Source of the DNA: Evernia prunastri
Taxonomy: Eukaryota > Ascomycota > Lecanoromycetes > Lecanorales > Parmeliaceae
Direction of reading: 5' to 3'
DNA length: 64,000 nucleotides
Assembly: GCA_003184365.1 (NCBI GenBank)
Contig: NKYR01000074.1
Span: 680 to 64,679, forward strand
Of the stretch, positions 1 to 12,966 are shown one piece after another; position 1 is the first letter of the stretch, and each line of letters opens with the position of its first letter. The translations under genes were made by a program, and so were the position numbers. Under the pieces are notes generated by a model that made no database searches, was not told where the DNA came from, and saw only the letters and a program-made list of their open reading frames with translations.

Positions 1-3000
1 TAACATTATCGTAATTCTCTATATTAATAATATTTTGATTATTAATCTCAATCGTACGAATATTTAGCGTGTTAAGAATACGCTTAACGTCAAATTTCAC
101 ATAAAGAATTTAAAATCTTATATCTATTATCTAGATATAACTATTATTCGCGATCGCGTCAATAAAACGATTCGTTTAAGATAAATCGATTATATTAAAC
201 GAGTTCTTCGAAATAATAATATATAAGAATTCAAATCGATTATTATTTTAATAAAAACTTCGATTAAGTTAAATTCTGCGAAGAATAAGTTCGAAATCAC
301 GCTTAAAAATAGATTACGCTATTAATTTATCGTCGACTCTCTAATATACGTTATATTAAATATTTAATCAAATCTAACTTACGTTATCTCTATTATTAAT
401 CGCTACGTTTATAATTTTATCAAACGATATTAAAATATAGTAAAGCGTATCTTTTAGTATCTAAAGAGTATTATCAACTTTCAACTTACTTTTTAAAGTA
501 CTTTCTTCAACTTAATAGACTATATCGATTTCGACTAAATTAACGATATCGCTACGTATCGCTCTATCTCTGACTGTATATTTAATATTAATAATACGAT
601 TATTAGCTAATTTTTCAAACGATAAGTTATTATCGTTCTCTCGATCTATAAAATTAAATATATTAAATAGATTTAAATTATCAAGAAAGTTATTTGATTG
701 CGAAGTCTCTTGACGTTTCTACGATCTAATAACAACGTTTTAAAAATAATTATTATCTACGAGAATAATTAAAAAGTTATTACGCTAATTAAGAATCTTC
801 GTTTTTACGAACGTATCAAGTATATCAAAATCGATAATTACTTTTATCGAAAGAAAGTCGTCGATAAGATAGTAATCTTCGAGTATATTTCTATCGATAA
901 GTAAATAATCGATAAATTAATCAAATCGTTGATTAAAAATAAGTTTGAGATATTTCGCAATACAATAAACTTATTGCTCTACTAATAACAACTTTATAAA
1001 AGTCATCTCAATTTTAAAATCTCAGAGTATACTAAAACTCTATAATCGATATTATTATCTTATTTCTTCAGAGCATCTCTAAGATATTCATCTCTTCTCG
1101 TTATCTTATCTCTTCAAGATATCATATCTCTAATCGCTTATTTTTAAGATATCGATCGAACTTAATCTCATTAAGTAATTTTATAGTTATTCAATGTCTA
1201 AAATAGATATCAATACTTCTTATATATTCATCGATCATGTTTTAATAGAATTTTGATATATATTTGATAAAGTAAAAAATAAATTCTCAAAAAATCGTTT
1301 TTTGATAAAAAGTGAAAAAGTTGAACGACACGTCAAGGCGATAATTTATATCATAAAATATCTTCGTTCTTTTTAATTTCTTGATTTTCTAAGACGATCG
1401 TGTGAAAGTGTCAAAATTCTAAGTTCGTTTTCACGGTAGTAATTCGACGTTCAGACTTGATAGTTTTTGTATGTAGCGATCTTCTTAGAGAGTTACACAA
1501 CTCAATCAAGTGTTTCACATATCTACCTTTTTAACAATAACATCGCTTTTAATATTATAGATAAATCGTTAAAATTATAAATAAAGTTTAGACGAGAGAA
1601 ATTATCGTAATACCGTTTAAACATAATATTTAAATTATACGAGTAACGTTTATTGCGTAAATACGTCTTCGCAAAGTACGATATAAACGTAATAAATTCG
1701 TCTAAAATTATTATTAATCTAAATAACTTGCAATCTTTTTTACGCGTAAGATTATAATATACTAAAATAGCGATCTCGCATATATTTAGAGTGACGTTAT
1801 TGTTATTTAAAGTATTATCGACGTTAAAAGAAGAATTAATATTTGAATTATTCTTTATTATTAACGAAAGAGAAAATAAGATGAAAAATAATAATATAAT
1901 AGAGCGAGGATTTGCGATAGAAATAGATCGATGCGCGAAGTTAATAGTAGAATTAAAAATTAGTGTGCGATTCGACGATTTCTCGAATATAGCGTTTTCT
2001 AATAATTTGAATATATTTGAATTATTTACATATGATAGAAAAATAAGATTCTCTGATAACGAGATTTTGTTATCGTTATAGCTATAACGATTTAATACGA
2101 AGAGAATCTTATTCATTAGTAGTATATTATACTTATTTGTTCAAGATTTGTTTAATATAATATCGTAATTATCTAATAAGATAATAAGTATCAAATAAGT
2201 GTTTTTCTTATGATTCGTAACGCTTAAACTCGATAATAGATAATAAATTATAAGATTCTTGAATAGTTGATCGTTATATTCTTTTAATAATTTGAAGATA
2301 AATGAAAAAAGAAATTATAATTACAATTATTTACAAATTCGAAGAATTAAGACTATATTAATTATTGTATAAGTTTTAATATAATTGAAATCAACGAGAG
2401 AGTTATTAATCATAAAGTCTTCTTTTGAAATAATAGAATAATTAATGTTTTAAACGATTTGCGTGTTAAGCGATCGTTTGAAATCTCTATTAAACATATT
2501 TTTAGAATATCTCTTATCGTGATTTCGAAAGAAATTGTTCTTTTTTCGAATCGAAAGAATTATGGATTTGATTTTAATTATTCTCGTTAATAATATCTTC
2601 GTCGTTCGCATTTATAACGTTAATCTTTATTTTCTAAAAGACTTTTTTATTAATAGCGTTCGATTTCGATAGTGAATAATTACGTTTTAAGTAATTAGTT
2701 TTATTATATTTGAAATAAGTGATTTCTTTAGTCGCTAATTTAATTTTAATAACTATAATTAATATAATCGAAAGTGAACTAACGCGAGACGTAAAAGATC
2801 GAGTTAATATAGTCGACTTTAATATAATAAATTGTCTAGATATTCTTTTTTTCGCGTAACGAGCGCGCTGTATATTATTAAATTTTCGTAAATACTTTTT
2901 GACGATCTTAATCGTAGAAAAATCGTCGATAATATATTATACTTTTTATAAACTCGATCGAATTTTATTATAAAGATATTTGAATAGAATATTATTATCG

Positions 3001-6000
3001 ATATGTAAGATTGTTTTAAGACGATAAAACTTAATATAAAAATCGATAAACGTTTACGAGTTAATTATAAGTAAAATCTTATATTATCGACTTATATTAT
3101 TTTTTCGATTCGAGTTTTTATAGATATCGATTAGCTTCTCAAGAATTTTAATATAATTTATATAAGAATTAACGTATTCTCGAAGACGACGATTTGTAAT
3201 ATATTTAATCGTCTTATTTTCAAGTTTAAAAAGAACGTAGATAATAAAGATATCGATAATAAAATATTAATCACGATTGACGAGTAACTTATTGTTTATT
3301 TGTGATAATTAATCGTCTTAGTTCGAATTATTGATATCTAGAAAGATCAAAGAATTAGATACTTTGAAAGAATTCTCGTTTTTGACGATGCTTTGATCTT
3401 CTACTTTAATCTTTCTCTTATCTTTTAACTTAAAAAATCTTTAAATCTTATTAAATTAAATTTATAAAACGATTAGAGTATTTTTAATCTTCGTCAGACG
3501 TAGCGAGTTATTAAGTTTCTTGAGTTATTGATATTCGTATACGAGAGCTTTAATATAGTTATTAATCTTTTAAAGCTTCTATTAATTCTTTTTGCGAGAT
3601 TTCACGTATTATTATAAATATTAAATAATAATCTTATAATTAATTCTTATATTAAGAAGTTGATTTCTTTCGAGACGTAATTAATTTAATATAATTAATA
3701 TAAAATTAGAGTTCTTTATTACGAATTAAGTAAGCTGCGATAAAGTATTAACGTTTTATAATGATTTCAAATCGTCTTCGCTTTATACGAAGTCTCATAG
3801 CTTAAAATAATATTATTTCTTAATTTGAAGTTTTATAAGATTTATCTGCTTCGTGAGATCGAAAAGTAAATCGCGCGATATAATATCGAAATATTCGATT
3901 TGATAAGGGTGAAATATAAAATAAAGTGTTTTTTTTTAAAAAAATTTATTATTTTGATAAAATAAAAGTTAATATCGAAGAGTAAAAATAAGATGTTATG
4001 AACAAAAGAGGATAGAAGAGATATCTAAATATTTCGTAGAATATAATATAAGTCAACTCTGATTAAAAGAAGATTCTCTATAATTTTCTCGCTGTTATTT
4101 ATCAAATCCTTTTTTAATAAAGAAATTTGCTTTATTCTTCGCTTAGAATAAAAAGATGCGTATAACTTCGTCGTTTATTACTCGATTATAAAATCGTAAA
4201 GAACACAATAAAATAAAATGATATTCTTTCGATTAATTAGAACTTCGTCGAGAATTAGAAAAATATTGATTGACTTTTTGCGAATAAATTTGACGAAAAT
4301 AAGAGTCTTACGAGAAATATAATAAGACGAGTTGTTATTCGATAATGACGTCGTAAAGAATCTAAATATCTCTGATAATATTCTTTCGAACGATATAGTC
4401 GAAATTGACTGAAATTAATGATTTTGAGATGAAATTATAACGACTTCTTTAGATTCGTTAGTCGTACGAATAATCTTAGTACGTTTTCACTAATTAATTT
4501 AGAGACGACTCTTTATTTTAATATAAGCTCTTTAAAATTCGATTCGTTTATATAATAAATTATTTTCAAGAATACGATATCTTAAATTAGATAAGATATT
4601 TTGACAAAGCTCTTGACAGCAATACTTTTTAAATTCGTTTGTTGAATCGAATAAAGTGAGTGTGAAATAAACTAGTTGTAATGTTAAAATCGATATAGAT
4701 ATGAAATCTATATAGGTGTATTGACTAAGATAACTAGCTAAGAAGCGAATATCTATATGATAAGAGACTAATATGTAGGAGAAGATCTCTGTCAAGGCTC
4801 GCTAAGCTCTATAGATCAAACAAAGGAGAAATGTGCTACAAGGCTCTGATAGGAATTAGAGTACGATCGTAACACTTTTAAAAATCATCTCGTTGCGAGA
4901 TAACGACCCTCTCTTAATAATAACACCTTCAAGATGTCCTGAAACTGGCGACAGCGATGGAGTGTCTAAGGGCATCGGCAGCGACGTCTCGTCGTCGATG
5001 TATCTGAGACTATATGCGATATCTTATCGTGATATCTTTAGAAATTTAATACTTAACAATATTCTTTTTATAAATCGCGATATTTTTTTAACGAATTTTA
5101 AAGTTAGAAATATTAAGACGAGTATTCTTAAAGAAGTTAAAGATCGTAATATCAGACGAAGACTTCGATTATATCGTGATTCGACGTAGTTATTACTATC
5201 TTCTTTAGTATTATAACCTTATTAATTTATCTAACGCGATTGAAATACGACTATATCGCGTTTTTATTATTATTAAAATCTAAGACGAAAAAGCGTATTT
5301 TATTGAAAATTTAATTTAAAAGCGATATAATCGAGAGATTTTAAAAGTAAAAGATTTCGATAGAAGAGAATAATTCTGCTAAAATCTTCACACTTTATAA
5401 AAAAGATATATATATATAAATTAAAGTATTATTAATCTAATTTCTTATAATAAGCGACTCTAAATTTAAAAGCGAAATAACGAATAATATATCGAATATT
5501 TATTTAAATATAATTAATAAATAATTATTGAAGAATTAATAGAATAATAAAGACGAGAATAGTATATTATTAGATAATAATATGTTAATCGATAAGCTAT
5601 TTAATTCAAAAGTATTAGATAAAAATTCTATATTTAAAATAGAGTTTAAAAACTTTATTCAATTCGAACAATTTTGAAGAACGTCGATTACGTATACTTT
5701 TTATATTATTCGAATTCGATAATTATATAGAAGAGAAAATTAAAATTAAAATCGTTAAAAAAATAAAATAAAAAAGCGAAGAGAGCGATAAGAATAAAGA
5801 AGATAGCGATAATAAAAAAGAATAAGAATAAGTTCTTTAAATTCTATCGTTATTACTAAAAAGATTATTAGTCGAAAACGTACTCGAATAATGCGTGCGT
5901 CGAATTTAATTAAATAAATTTTTTTTTTTAATTTAAAACGTCGAAAAAAAAAGAAAGATAGAAAGAGAGAAAGAGTTAACGTATAAATCTCTCTTCGATA

Positions 6001-9000
6001 AGAACGTAGAGAAAAAAAAATCGATTCTATTTTGAGATCGAGCGTGTCGAACGATAAGTAATTTATTTCTTTAAGAGTGTCGCGAAAATTATTTAACGAT
6101 TACTTTATAAAAAATATAAAATTCGTCTCGCTTTCGTTACTTTCGTCTCGAACTTTATTAATATTTAAATTATCGTTTATTTCGAATAATATCGAGCTCG
6201 CTATACGATTACGTTTTTCTTTTATCTTTCGCTCTAATCTTCTTAATAATAAATAAAAAAAAATATCAAAATAAAAGAACGAAAAAAAGATTATTAAGTT
6301 TATTTTATTCGAAAATAAGAATGAGACGAATCGAAGCTCGCGAAAGATTCTAGATATTCGAACGAAAGATAATTAATCTATTAATATCGATAGCACTTAA
6401 AGACGACAGCGTTTCAACTACGTGTTAAGTTGTTAATACGTTAATTAATAATTATATTCTCGCGAGTGAAATATTCTCGAAATGTTTTAATTATAATAAA
6501 AAAGATTAATTAATATACTATAATTCGCGAAAAATAGTAGATATAAAAGTTAATAAGATTTTCTTAATTCTTGAAAAAGAGATCTCTGCAAACGAATATT
6601 ATATATCGAAGTTTTATATATTTATCGCTTATCGTATAAAGTCGATTTCTTTGAAAAATAAACGACTCGAAATAACGAGATAAATTATAATTATTTCGTT
6701 ATTTTAGAAATATAAGTTTTAATTAAGCTATCTAAATTATAAGTTCGTAATAGAATCTAAATTTGCTTTTAATATTCGAAAGAAGTTCGAAAATATATAG
6801 ATTTTAATATCGATAAGAAATATAAATGCGAGTTTTAATAAGTCGTTTAAATTATAATTCGTGACAATCGATTAAAAGAAACGCTATAATTTTTATTACG
6901 ACGATTATTTGACGCGATACTATAAATAGATTAAAATAATATAACTATTTATAAAATAATTCTATTATAATTTATTATTAAGCGATAAATTATTCGACGT
7001 ACGAACGTGAAAAGTTTTTTCTTATTTTTTCTTACGATTATATATTTAAAAAATTTATATTCGTAAATATAATTTATTTTACACTTTAATCAGCGCTTGA
7101 TTAAAATAATATTTAAAACTTTTATAGATAAAATTAATATCGTTTCGCTTAACGTTAGATTAATACTTAAACTTAATAAGTTTAAACGTATATATAATAT
7201 ATTATAACGCTATAAAATAAATATATTGCTAATTTAAAAGTTCGAAATAATTAAAAAAATATAGATCTACTTTCAAAAGACTTTTTTATTAATATCGATT
7301 ACGATTTATTATATAAACAACTCGAATCGAGACGAAATAGATCTTGATATCGTAATTATTATTAATAATAAAATAATAGTATAACAAATGAATAATAAAT
7401 AAGATTATGAAATCTTTTATAGTAAAGATAAACGTTTATTAATTTGCAAAATAATAAGTCGTAATTAGTCGATTATAATCGTATATGTTTATATCTTCGC
7501 AAAGAATAAAAAAAGATTTCTCTAATTCAAATAAATTAATAAAAAATTAAAAACGTTTTCGCTAAGTATTTTATACGACGTAATGAAAAATAATTAAAAC
7601 TTGACTTTAGAGTTTATTAATAGAATTATTAACGTTAAAAAAACGACGATTTAGTAAAAGACGAGATTTATAAAGCTTCTTAAGAATTTAGAGAGAGATA
7701 TTTATAATCTAATAAATTATTAAAGATATAATTATTCGAAGAATAAATTATTTATCTTTTTCGTAGAAAAATCTAAATATATCGTATTTCGAATAAATTA
7801 TATTTATATTCGAAATAACTAATTCGAAGTTTCGAAGAGATAAAGTATCGAATCGAGTGAATTATTAATAAATTATAAAGTAGTTATAACGATTTTATAT
7901 TTCGATAAAGCGTCGAATAAAAGTTTTAAACGATAACGTCTTAATTTATTACTATTTAAAAGATTTAAGATAAAAGAAATAACGCGAAAAGCGCTAAAGC
8001 TTCTCTTCTAAGTTAATTTTTTAAAGAAATAAAATTTATATAAAGTTATAATTTCGAGTATAATAATAACAATTAATCGTAAGATCGATCGTAGATTAAG
8101 ATATATATTAAGAAAAAGATAAAAGAATTTAGAGAAAAAAAAAATTAAAAAAGAAGAGAAATTAAAAGTTCGAAAAAAGATTAATTATAATTAATATCTA
8201 AAAAGAGTATTTAACTAAGACGTATATTTATAATTATATTTATAATGCGATAATTAAATATCTTATACTTAATAAGAAGTCTAGCAAGTAATTTTTTAAT
8301 AAAATAAAGATCTTTAATAACGTTAAATTTAAAATTCTAATTAATTAATAAAAAAATTTATATTCAAAATTTATAAACGTGATAGAAATAATTAAGACGT
8401 ATTATAAAGATTTATATATAACGAAGCTCTTTGAAGACGCGACGCGATAAGAAATATTAAGAAGTTTAATAAATAAGATATCTTTAAGAGCGATTATAAA
8501 ATTATTAATATTTATATTAATTAATAAGATAAAGCTAGTTATTTAACGTGCGACTTTAGAAAAGTCGCTCGAAAATAACGATATTCTTTCGAAGTTTTAT
8601 AAGATATTAATATCTCGCTCGAAAAAGATGTTGAAAAAAAAAATTCTCGTCTTTAATAATAAAGAGATTAATTAATCTTTACAATTATATATAAAAGATT
8701 AATAAGATTTTTAAAAATTAAATAGATAAATTATTAATAATAATTTAAGAATAAAGATTTGAAGATAGATATTAAGAATTATAAATCGCTATTTATAATA
8801 AATACGAATTATAAACTCTTTACGAATATTCTAATATAACGTTTAATAAGAGCTTTAGATAAAATAATAATTTTATAATAAGCGATTTTTCTATCGAAAC
8901 GTCTAATTAATAATAATATTAAGACGATATAATATTTTATCGCTTAATATAAATTAAATATAAAGAAAATATAAAAGAAAAAAGATTTAGCGTTATTCTT

Positions 9001-12000
9001 TTTAAATTAGAAAAAGACGTATAATAGAATAAATTATAGATTTTTGAAGAAAGCACTTAGATAGATCGAGATCTTCGAAGATTTTATTCGATAACTTAAA
9101 ATATTATATAAGAATACTTTCGTTCGATTATATATTAACGAATATATTAAGAAAAGAATTTCTATACTTTGTGAAATAAGATAAGAAGATCTTCTTAATT
9201 ATATTCTCTTTAGATTCGTAATCGAAGCTTTAATTTATTATATATTAATTAATGTTGTAATTGACGAAATAATTATTAAGAATCGAATAATCAAATCTCT
9301 AATATATATAAATAATACGATAATAATAATACAAACTTAGAAGAAAGCGAATTTAATTATATAAATATTAAATCTATACTATCGCGTTACGAGAGCTCGA
9401 GTTAATTAAACGAAGTTATTTTTAATAAGAATAAAAAATATGTTAATTATTAATGTTTTTGAAGTAAAAGATATTTTCGAAGATAAAGTTTATAGATATT
9501 TAAATATATCGATAAAAACTAGAATTAAGCGATCGCTTAAGAAGTTTTAAAAAGTAATTTTAAAAAATATTATAAATACTTAATTAAAGTTTTATTTCTT
9601 TATTAAGAGAAGAATACTAATCGTAAATATATATATAATATTATTTTTAAAATATACACTAAGATTTTTAAAGATATTTTCGAATTTGAAGATTAAATTA
9701 AAAATCGAGTATTATTATTTTATTTGAGATAATAAAGTGAGAAGAGATTTATACGTTTACTTTTTTCGAGATCGAAGCGAAATTAAAAGTATTAATCTCG
9801 ACTTCGTATTAAGATTAACGTAGTATTTTAGATTATAAAATTGATAAAATATTCGAAAATATCGTTCGTTTTTCTCGTTAAAAATATTTTAATAATATAC
9901 GAAAACTCGATAAAAATAAATTATATCTTCGACGTCGTCTTTAATTTCTAAATGTAAATCTTTACAAATTAATTAAATTATCTATTAAAGTCTCTACGCT
10001 ACGTGTGATTAATATAAAAAAGAATTAAAAGTAAAGATGAAATTATAATAGTAGAGTCTTTTAGATTAACGAAGAAACTATTAATTATTAATATATAATA
10101 TTATTTAAGTGTGAAATTTAATAACGAAATAACTAGCTTAAAAGACGTCAAAAAGTTTAAATCGATCTATTAATAAAATCTCTGAAATATAAAAATTAGA
10201 ATCTTTAAATATATATGAAATCTCGTTAACGAAAAATTTATTTATTTTAAAATCACTAATTTTATTTATAGAGAGAGAGTAATAGTAGCGATTAATAGAT
10301 TAATAAGATAATATCTTTTTTTTAGCTAAAGTCAATAACTTCGAATAAAAGAAGAACTTCAGTAACGAAGAAATTAAAAGTCGAAAAAGAATTTTAATAT
10401 AACGATCGATAGAATCGTAAAGAATCGATCGAGGAAAGTATTTATGCTCTTTAGTAAAGTCGATTAAAATATAATTTACAAAGCGCTATTAAAGCGACGT
10501 CTTTAGAAAATCGATTTTAGTTCGAGAATAGAAATATTAATTTTAACGTATTAAAAAAGATATAAAGTTTCTTCTATAACGAAAAGTAGAATTTAATTCA
10601 CAGCGAGAAACGAATTTGAAAATTCTCGAATGAATAATTTATTATAACGATTTTTATATTAGAAAGTAAAAACAGAGAGAGATTTAAAATAACTCTTAAT
10701 AAAGATATAACTATACTTTATTCATAAAGTGTATTTAATTTATTATTATATATAAATTGAATATATAGTCGCTTAGACGATCTAAGAAGAATTTCGACTG
10801 ATATAAAATACTCTAAGTGATATCTCGATATCTATCGTTCGAATTGTAATTAAATTAATCGTCTTTATAACGATCTACTCGCGATAGATATCTAAAAAAG
10901 TTATACGTCGAAGATAAGATATACTATTTTAAACGATAATATAAATTTTATAAAAAAGCTATCTAACGTATTAATTTGATAAGTCGAAAAAGTAATAATC
11001 GTTAGAGATAATAAAAAGTAGATTTATATTGATTACATTATTTATATTTATAAGCGATATTAAAAATTTAAATATTCGTTAAAAATATTTTTAAAATTAT
11101 AAAAAGAGTTTATAAAAATAAAAAAAATACGAAAAGAATTGAAGTGTCTGATGAGATTATATAATAAGAATTTTGACGTTTAAATAAATAAGAATTTTAA
11201 ATTAACGATATATAATAATCTCGAATAATTAGTTTGAGAGAAGATTAATAATTAAATAAGATTATACGAGAGTGTAATCGCAATTGCGATAAAGATATAA
11301 TTCTACTTTACGTATTCGACTCGTAATTAGATTAGATAAAGTTATAATAATAATTTTCTCTTATAGTATTAATTTACTATTCTTGATATTATTCTTTATA
11401 TTGAAGTAATTAGAGAATTCGATTTTCGAAGACTTCACTAATAAAATTACTTTAGTATAAGTACTTTCTAATGTATATTAGCTAGTAGTCAAATCAAATA
11501 AATAAACTTACAAGTCAACCTCTCGTAATAATAACACGAAAAGTTTCTTTTTTCTTTATGTTACTAAGTACTTATATATGTATATAGCGAGCGTATATTT
11601 AATAGTATTTAAGAATTTCACTATCTTTTATAATTCGAGAAGAGAATAGTATTACAATCGTATCTTAATTTCTATTACAATCTTCTAACATCTTTCTTTT
11701 TTATTCGATTTATAAAACTTAGCGTATTTTAATAGAGACCTTCTTCTATATATAATATATTAGTCTCTTATCGTATAGAGACTCGCTTCTTAGTCAATTA
11801 TCTTATTTAATATATCTATATTAATCTTATGTCTTATCGATTCTAATAGAAATAAGAGAAAAGATAGAATATAAAGAATAAAAGACTTTTATTAAAATAA
11901 AATTACGACGCTTTACGAGAGAAGAAGACTTTTTAAAATTATTTAAATCTTTAAGAGATTTATAGAAAGTCTCTAATTTGCGAATAAAGATTTTAGATTC

Positions 12001-12030
12001 GATAGGTTTACTCGTATTATTAGTCTATAT
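1..12030. repeat. RIP-mutated AT-rich repeat island without intact genes
   Basis: The whole block is strongly AT-rich. CA and TG dinucleotides are scarce while TA is very common and CpG remains frequent, which is the expected outcome of repeat-induced point mutation acting on CpA on both strands of repeated DNA. Reading frames are short, filled with I, N, K, L, Y and R codons, and resemble no protein family I know; none is annotated as a gene. The block is probably a nest of dead transposons, but no reverse transcriptase, integrase or transposase motif survived that I could read. Mutation is not uniform: about 4,790-5,010 keeps near-normal base composition. The island ends abruptly near 12,030, where composition returns to that of the gene-bearing part. 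Confidence 0.85.
4790..5010. repeat. Lightly mutated patch inside the RIP island
   Basis: This roughly 220-bp stretch contains normal numbers of CA, TG and GC-rich words, unlike both flanks. It may be a retained piece of an element's non-coding or early coding region, a short stretch that escaped RIP, or unique sequence between two elements. A short frame runs from 4,893 to 5,189, but its second half falls back into AT-rich sequence and no protein family is recognisable, so it is not called a gene. Confidence 0.4.
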
Positions 12031-12854
12031 CTATCTAGCAGAAGGAAAGGTGTAGATGTAGTGTATTGGGGGTGTCAATGTAGTGTAAGGCAGTGTACCT
12101 GTAGTCACCCCCATTTCTAGATGACGGTAACACTAAAGTAACTAGAGTATACGTTACCCCGCCCCCTCATTTTGTCGCTAAGGTACTTATTACGTATAAT
12201 AAAGTGCCACACGACTACAGTAGGGCCGCGAAGCCTGGCGGTGAAAATCCACGTCATGCCCATTACGAAGCTGCGCCATCGTGTTCACGACTCTCGTCTC
12301 GAGGCAATTGATGCGTTCTTGAAAGCACCGTTCCACTAATGACGACGTTGGCGATCCAAGATGCTTGAACACGGGACCTAATCACTCAAAAAGGAAGCTC
12401 GAGGGTTTCAGCTCCATCGACTGGTGACCACTGAAAGAGCGCATGAGGTCCTTGAGCCTCACTGTTAATATGAGGCTGATCCAAGATTCCTCATCATTTT
12501 TGAACCCTACATTATCTGTGCGGAGTTTCAAACTCGAACGGGACTGAGGTTTTTGGGTAGAGCCGAACCCTATCCAACGGTTTACGGTCCTCAAGCCTCC
12601 TCTTCTCCTCCCTTTGCCATTCCTTTTTTCAACGGACGCGAGATGCGTGAGAATTGCGAGGTAAGCAAGGAAGATTGTCGCTTCTAAGCTCAACCCGTCC
12701 AATAACACGGATATTGTTTCAAAGATTACGGAATCTCGAGGTCTATATGCATGTTTGTTGAGGCGTTTTCTACTCTAGATAATCTCTTCTGTACATGACA
12801 ACGGTGTTGCGGAGGGGGTATTGCTGCGAATCCTAAAAACCGCAATGTCTTTCA
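12031..12854. other. Intergenic boundary region next to the RIP island
   Basis: This holds the edge of the AT-rich island and the upstream region of the lactonase-like gene. At about 12,065-12,114 there is an imperfect 10-bp inverted repeat (a GGGGGTG arm and a CACCCCC arm) around a loop of roughly 30 bases; the loop contains TCAATGTAGTGT, the same word that builds the foldback element at 23.5-25.4 kb. Two adjacent minus-strand frames (12,382-12,708 and 12,190-12,372) have no recognisable family and no convincing start, so they are not called genes. A decayed gene here remains possible. Confidence 0.4.
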
Positions 12855-12863
12855 TATATAAAG
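12855..12863 (+). promoter_or_regulatory. TATA-box-like element of the lactonase-like gene
   Basis: TATATAAAG lies about 105 bp upstream of the proposed ATG at 12,967, in a pyrimidine-rich leader that continues to the start codon. Spacing and sequence fit a fungal core promoter. Transcription start is not shown by sequence alone. Confidence 0.45.
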
Positions 12864-12966
12864 ACTTTTCCAACTTCATACCTGTCACCCTTTTCTCCTG
12901 AAGGTGAGAATTTGTCTACAAGAAATCTTCGCCCTTTTTTCGGAAAATCTTCGTGATCTCATCGCC

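Noticed and set aside
1523..2116. Overlapping frames on both strands in the RIP island (1,523-2,116 minus, 1,791-2,081 plus)
   Set aside because: Composition is that of mutated repeat DNA, codons are dominated by I, N, L, K, Y and R, and no family is recognisable. Stop codons are rare by chance in this local sequence on both strands.
4532..5189. Frames 4,532-4,795 (minus) and 4,893-5,189 (plus)
   Set aside because: They cross between the less mutated patch and AT-rich DNA, show no family, and have no splice context.
12190..12708. Two minus-strand frames beside the RIP boundary
   Set aside because: No family, no initiator with context, and separate frames needing an unsupported join. The DGLSLEATIF stretch faintly recalls fungal STAND-protein N-termini but is too short to use.
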